DNA from: Acidobacteriota bacterium | GTDB lineage: Bacteria > Acidobacteriota > Vicinamibacteria > Vicinamibacterales > Vicinamibacteraceae | Direction of reading: 5' to 3' | NCBI GenBank assembly: GCA_023429845.1 | Contig: JAEZCY010000074.1 | Location: 1 to 5,999 of the forward strand | Length of the DNA stretch: 5,999 nt | Part shown: positions 4,874 to 5,999 of the stretch, piece after piece | Layout of the letters: the number at the start of each line of letters is the position of its first letter | Numbering within the stretch: the first letter of the stretch is position 1 | Program-made: the position numbers and the translations under genes | The notes under the pieces: generated by a model | Seen by the model: only the letters and a program-made list of their open reading frames with translations | Told to the model about the DNA's origin: nothing | Database searches by the model: none

Positions 4874-5999
4874 ATGATTGACGTGGTGATCTCCGGCGCC
4901 GGACCTGCAGGGAGCATGGCCGCGATCACGCTGGCGCGCGCCGGCGTGCGCGTGCTGCTGCTCGACCGCGCGTCTTTCCCGAGGCACAAGCTGTGCGGCG
5001 ACACCCTGAACCCAGGCGGTCTGGCCGTGCTGCGCGGCGCCGGGCTCGGGCAGGCAATAGAGACGCGGGGCCTGCCACTGGACGGAATGCTCGTCACAGG
5101 CGCATCCGGCGTGTGCATCCACGGCACCTATGGCGAGGGCTTGACGGGCCGTGCGTGGGCGCGCCGCCTGCTGGATGCGGAGCTGCTCGCGGCCGCCACG
5201 TCGGCCGGCGCCGACTTCGACGCTGGCGTCAGGGTCGTGCGGCCAGTGCTGGATGCACAGAGTCGCGTGGCGGGAGTCCGCGTGCGTACGCGCGGTGGAG
5301 CGGAGCACGACGTGCGTGCACGCTGGACGGTCGCCGCCGATGGGCGGCGGTCGCCCCTCGCGTTGGCGCTCGGGCTCGTCTCGCATCCGCCGCGGCCACG
5401 CCGGTGGGCGATCGGCACCTATGCCGACGGCGTCGAGGGGCTCGGACGGCACGGCGAGATGCACGTGCGCGCGGGCCACTACATCGGCGTTGCGCCGGCG
5501 GAAGCGGGAAGCGCGAACCTGTGCGTCGTGAGCGCCAGTCGCGATCAGATGCACGACCCCGAGACCCGCCTGTGGCAGGTCATCCGCCAGGATCCCTTGT
5601 TGCGCGATCGCGTCGGACGCGCCCGGCAGATTGCGCCCGTCGTCACGCTCGGCCCCCTTGCCGTGGACGCGCGGGCCACGGGCGTGCCCGGCCTTCTGCT
5701 AGCCGGCGATGCGGCCGGTTTCGTGGATCCCATGACGGGTGACGGTCTGCATCTCGCACTGCGCGGGGGGCAACTGGCGGCGCGGGTGCTGCTGGACCAC
5801 TGGTCTGGCGGCGACGAGACGATCGTGGACCGCCTCGGCTGTGCGCGGCAGGTGGCCTTCGCCGGCAAGCTGCGTTTCAACCGCGCCTTGCGCGCCCTCG
5901 TCGGATCGCCGATGGGCGTTCGCTGCGGGGCCTGGGGCGCAGCGATCGCGCCGGGCGTCCTGCGTCGCGTGATTGCCATGGCGGGCGACGTCTCGGGCT
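4874..5999 (+). CDS. FAD-dependent oxidoreductase, geranylgeranyl reductase-like (3' end cut by window)
   Basis: The first 375 codons are present and no stop occurs before the window ends. The N-terminal Rossmann motif is VVISGAGPAGS (4-14; GxGxxG at 8-13), with the ribose-binding acidic residue D31 in LLLDR. FPRHKLCGDTLNPGGL (35-50) is the family's conserved FPRxKxCGD block. The second FAD motif, ADGRRS, is at 155-160, and the GD motif LLAGDAAGFVDPMTGDG at 275-291 binds the FAD phosphate/ribityl chain. This fold acts on isoprenoid chains, aromatic substrates or polyketide products; relatives are common beside type III polyketide synthases. The substrate cannot be told here. ATG 4874 follows an in-frame TGA at 4862, so it is the first possible start; only a weak AAGG is upstream. 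The IS edge is 45 bp upstream and may have separated the gene from its promoter. Confidence 0.93.
   Translation, partial: MIDVVISGAGPAGSMAAITLARAGVRVLLLDRASFPRHKLCGDTLNPGGLAVLRGAGLGQAIETRGLPLDGMLVTGASGVCIHGTYGEGLTGRAWARRLLDAELLAAATSAGADFDAGVRVVRPVLDAQSRVAGVRVRTRGGAEHDVRARWTVAADGRRSPLALALGLVSHPPRPRRWAIGTYADGVEGLGRHGEMHVRAGHYIGVAPAEAGSANLCVVSASRDQMHDPETRLWQVIRQDPLLRDRVGRARQIAPVVTLGPLAVDARATGVPGLLLAGDAAGFVDPMTGDGLHLALRGGQLAARVLLDHWSGGDETIVDRLGCARQVAFAGKLRFNRALRALVGSPMGVRCGAWGAAIAPGVLRRVIAMAGDVSG

Noticed and set aside
3747..4877. 376-aa open frame antisense to the transposase
   Set aside because: Its composition (Arg, His, Pro, Gln repeats) is that of the shadow of a GC-rich gene, and it runs across the IS boundary into the flank.

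Overview
The window is G+C-rich throughout, with strong G/C third-position bias. It holds four complete protein genes, one gene cut by the right edge, and one apparently intact insertion sequence. The base composition, the two-HKD cardiolipin synthase and the FAD oxidoreductase type suggest a high-GC Gram-negative soil-type bacterium (for example Acidobacteriota/Vicinamibacteria, Myxococcota or Proteobacteria). The sequence alone does not settle the lineage.

Left part (1-2813): a cardiolipin synthase runs rightward (99-1538). It converges on an Old Yellow Enzyme-type alkene reductase (1573-2703, minus), and a perfect 9-bp-stem hairpin lies in the 34-bp gap. Upstream of the reductase on the same strand is a MarR-family regulator (2785-3240). 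An intrinsic terminator whose stem includes the regulator's stop codon separates the two, so the reductase probably has its own promoter. The regulator has a good sigma70-like promoter with a palindrome over the -10/start region, which suggests autorepression. MarR plus ene-reductase is a plausible electrophile or quinone response pair, but the regulatory link is inferred.

Middle (about 3328-4828): a roughly 1.5-kb IS110-family element of IS1111 type. It encodes a 370-aa DEDD transposase (minus), has 11-bp subterminal inverted repeats, and has a 271-bp noncoding 3' end. That noncoding end carries a 25-bp inverted repeat around 149 nt, a 10-bp-stem hairpin, and a 9-nt copy of the element's own right-end junction. 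This is the layout expected of a bridge RNA (the guide RNA of IS110-family recombinases), and it is the most interesting part of the window. The element sits at the foot of a perfect 9-bp palindrome in the region between the divergent MarR and oxidoreductase genes.

Right part (4874-5999): the first 375 codons of a geranylgeranyl-reductase-like FAD-dependent oxidoreductase (plus), running off the window. Its start lies 45 bp from the inferred IS edge.
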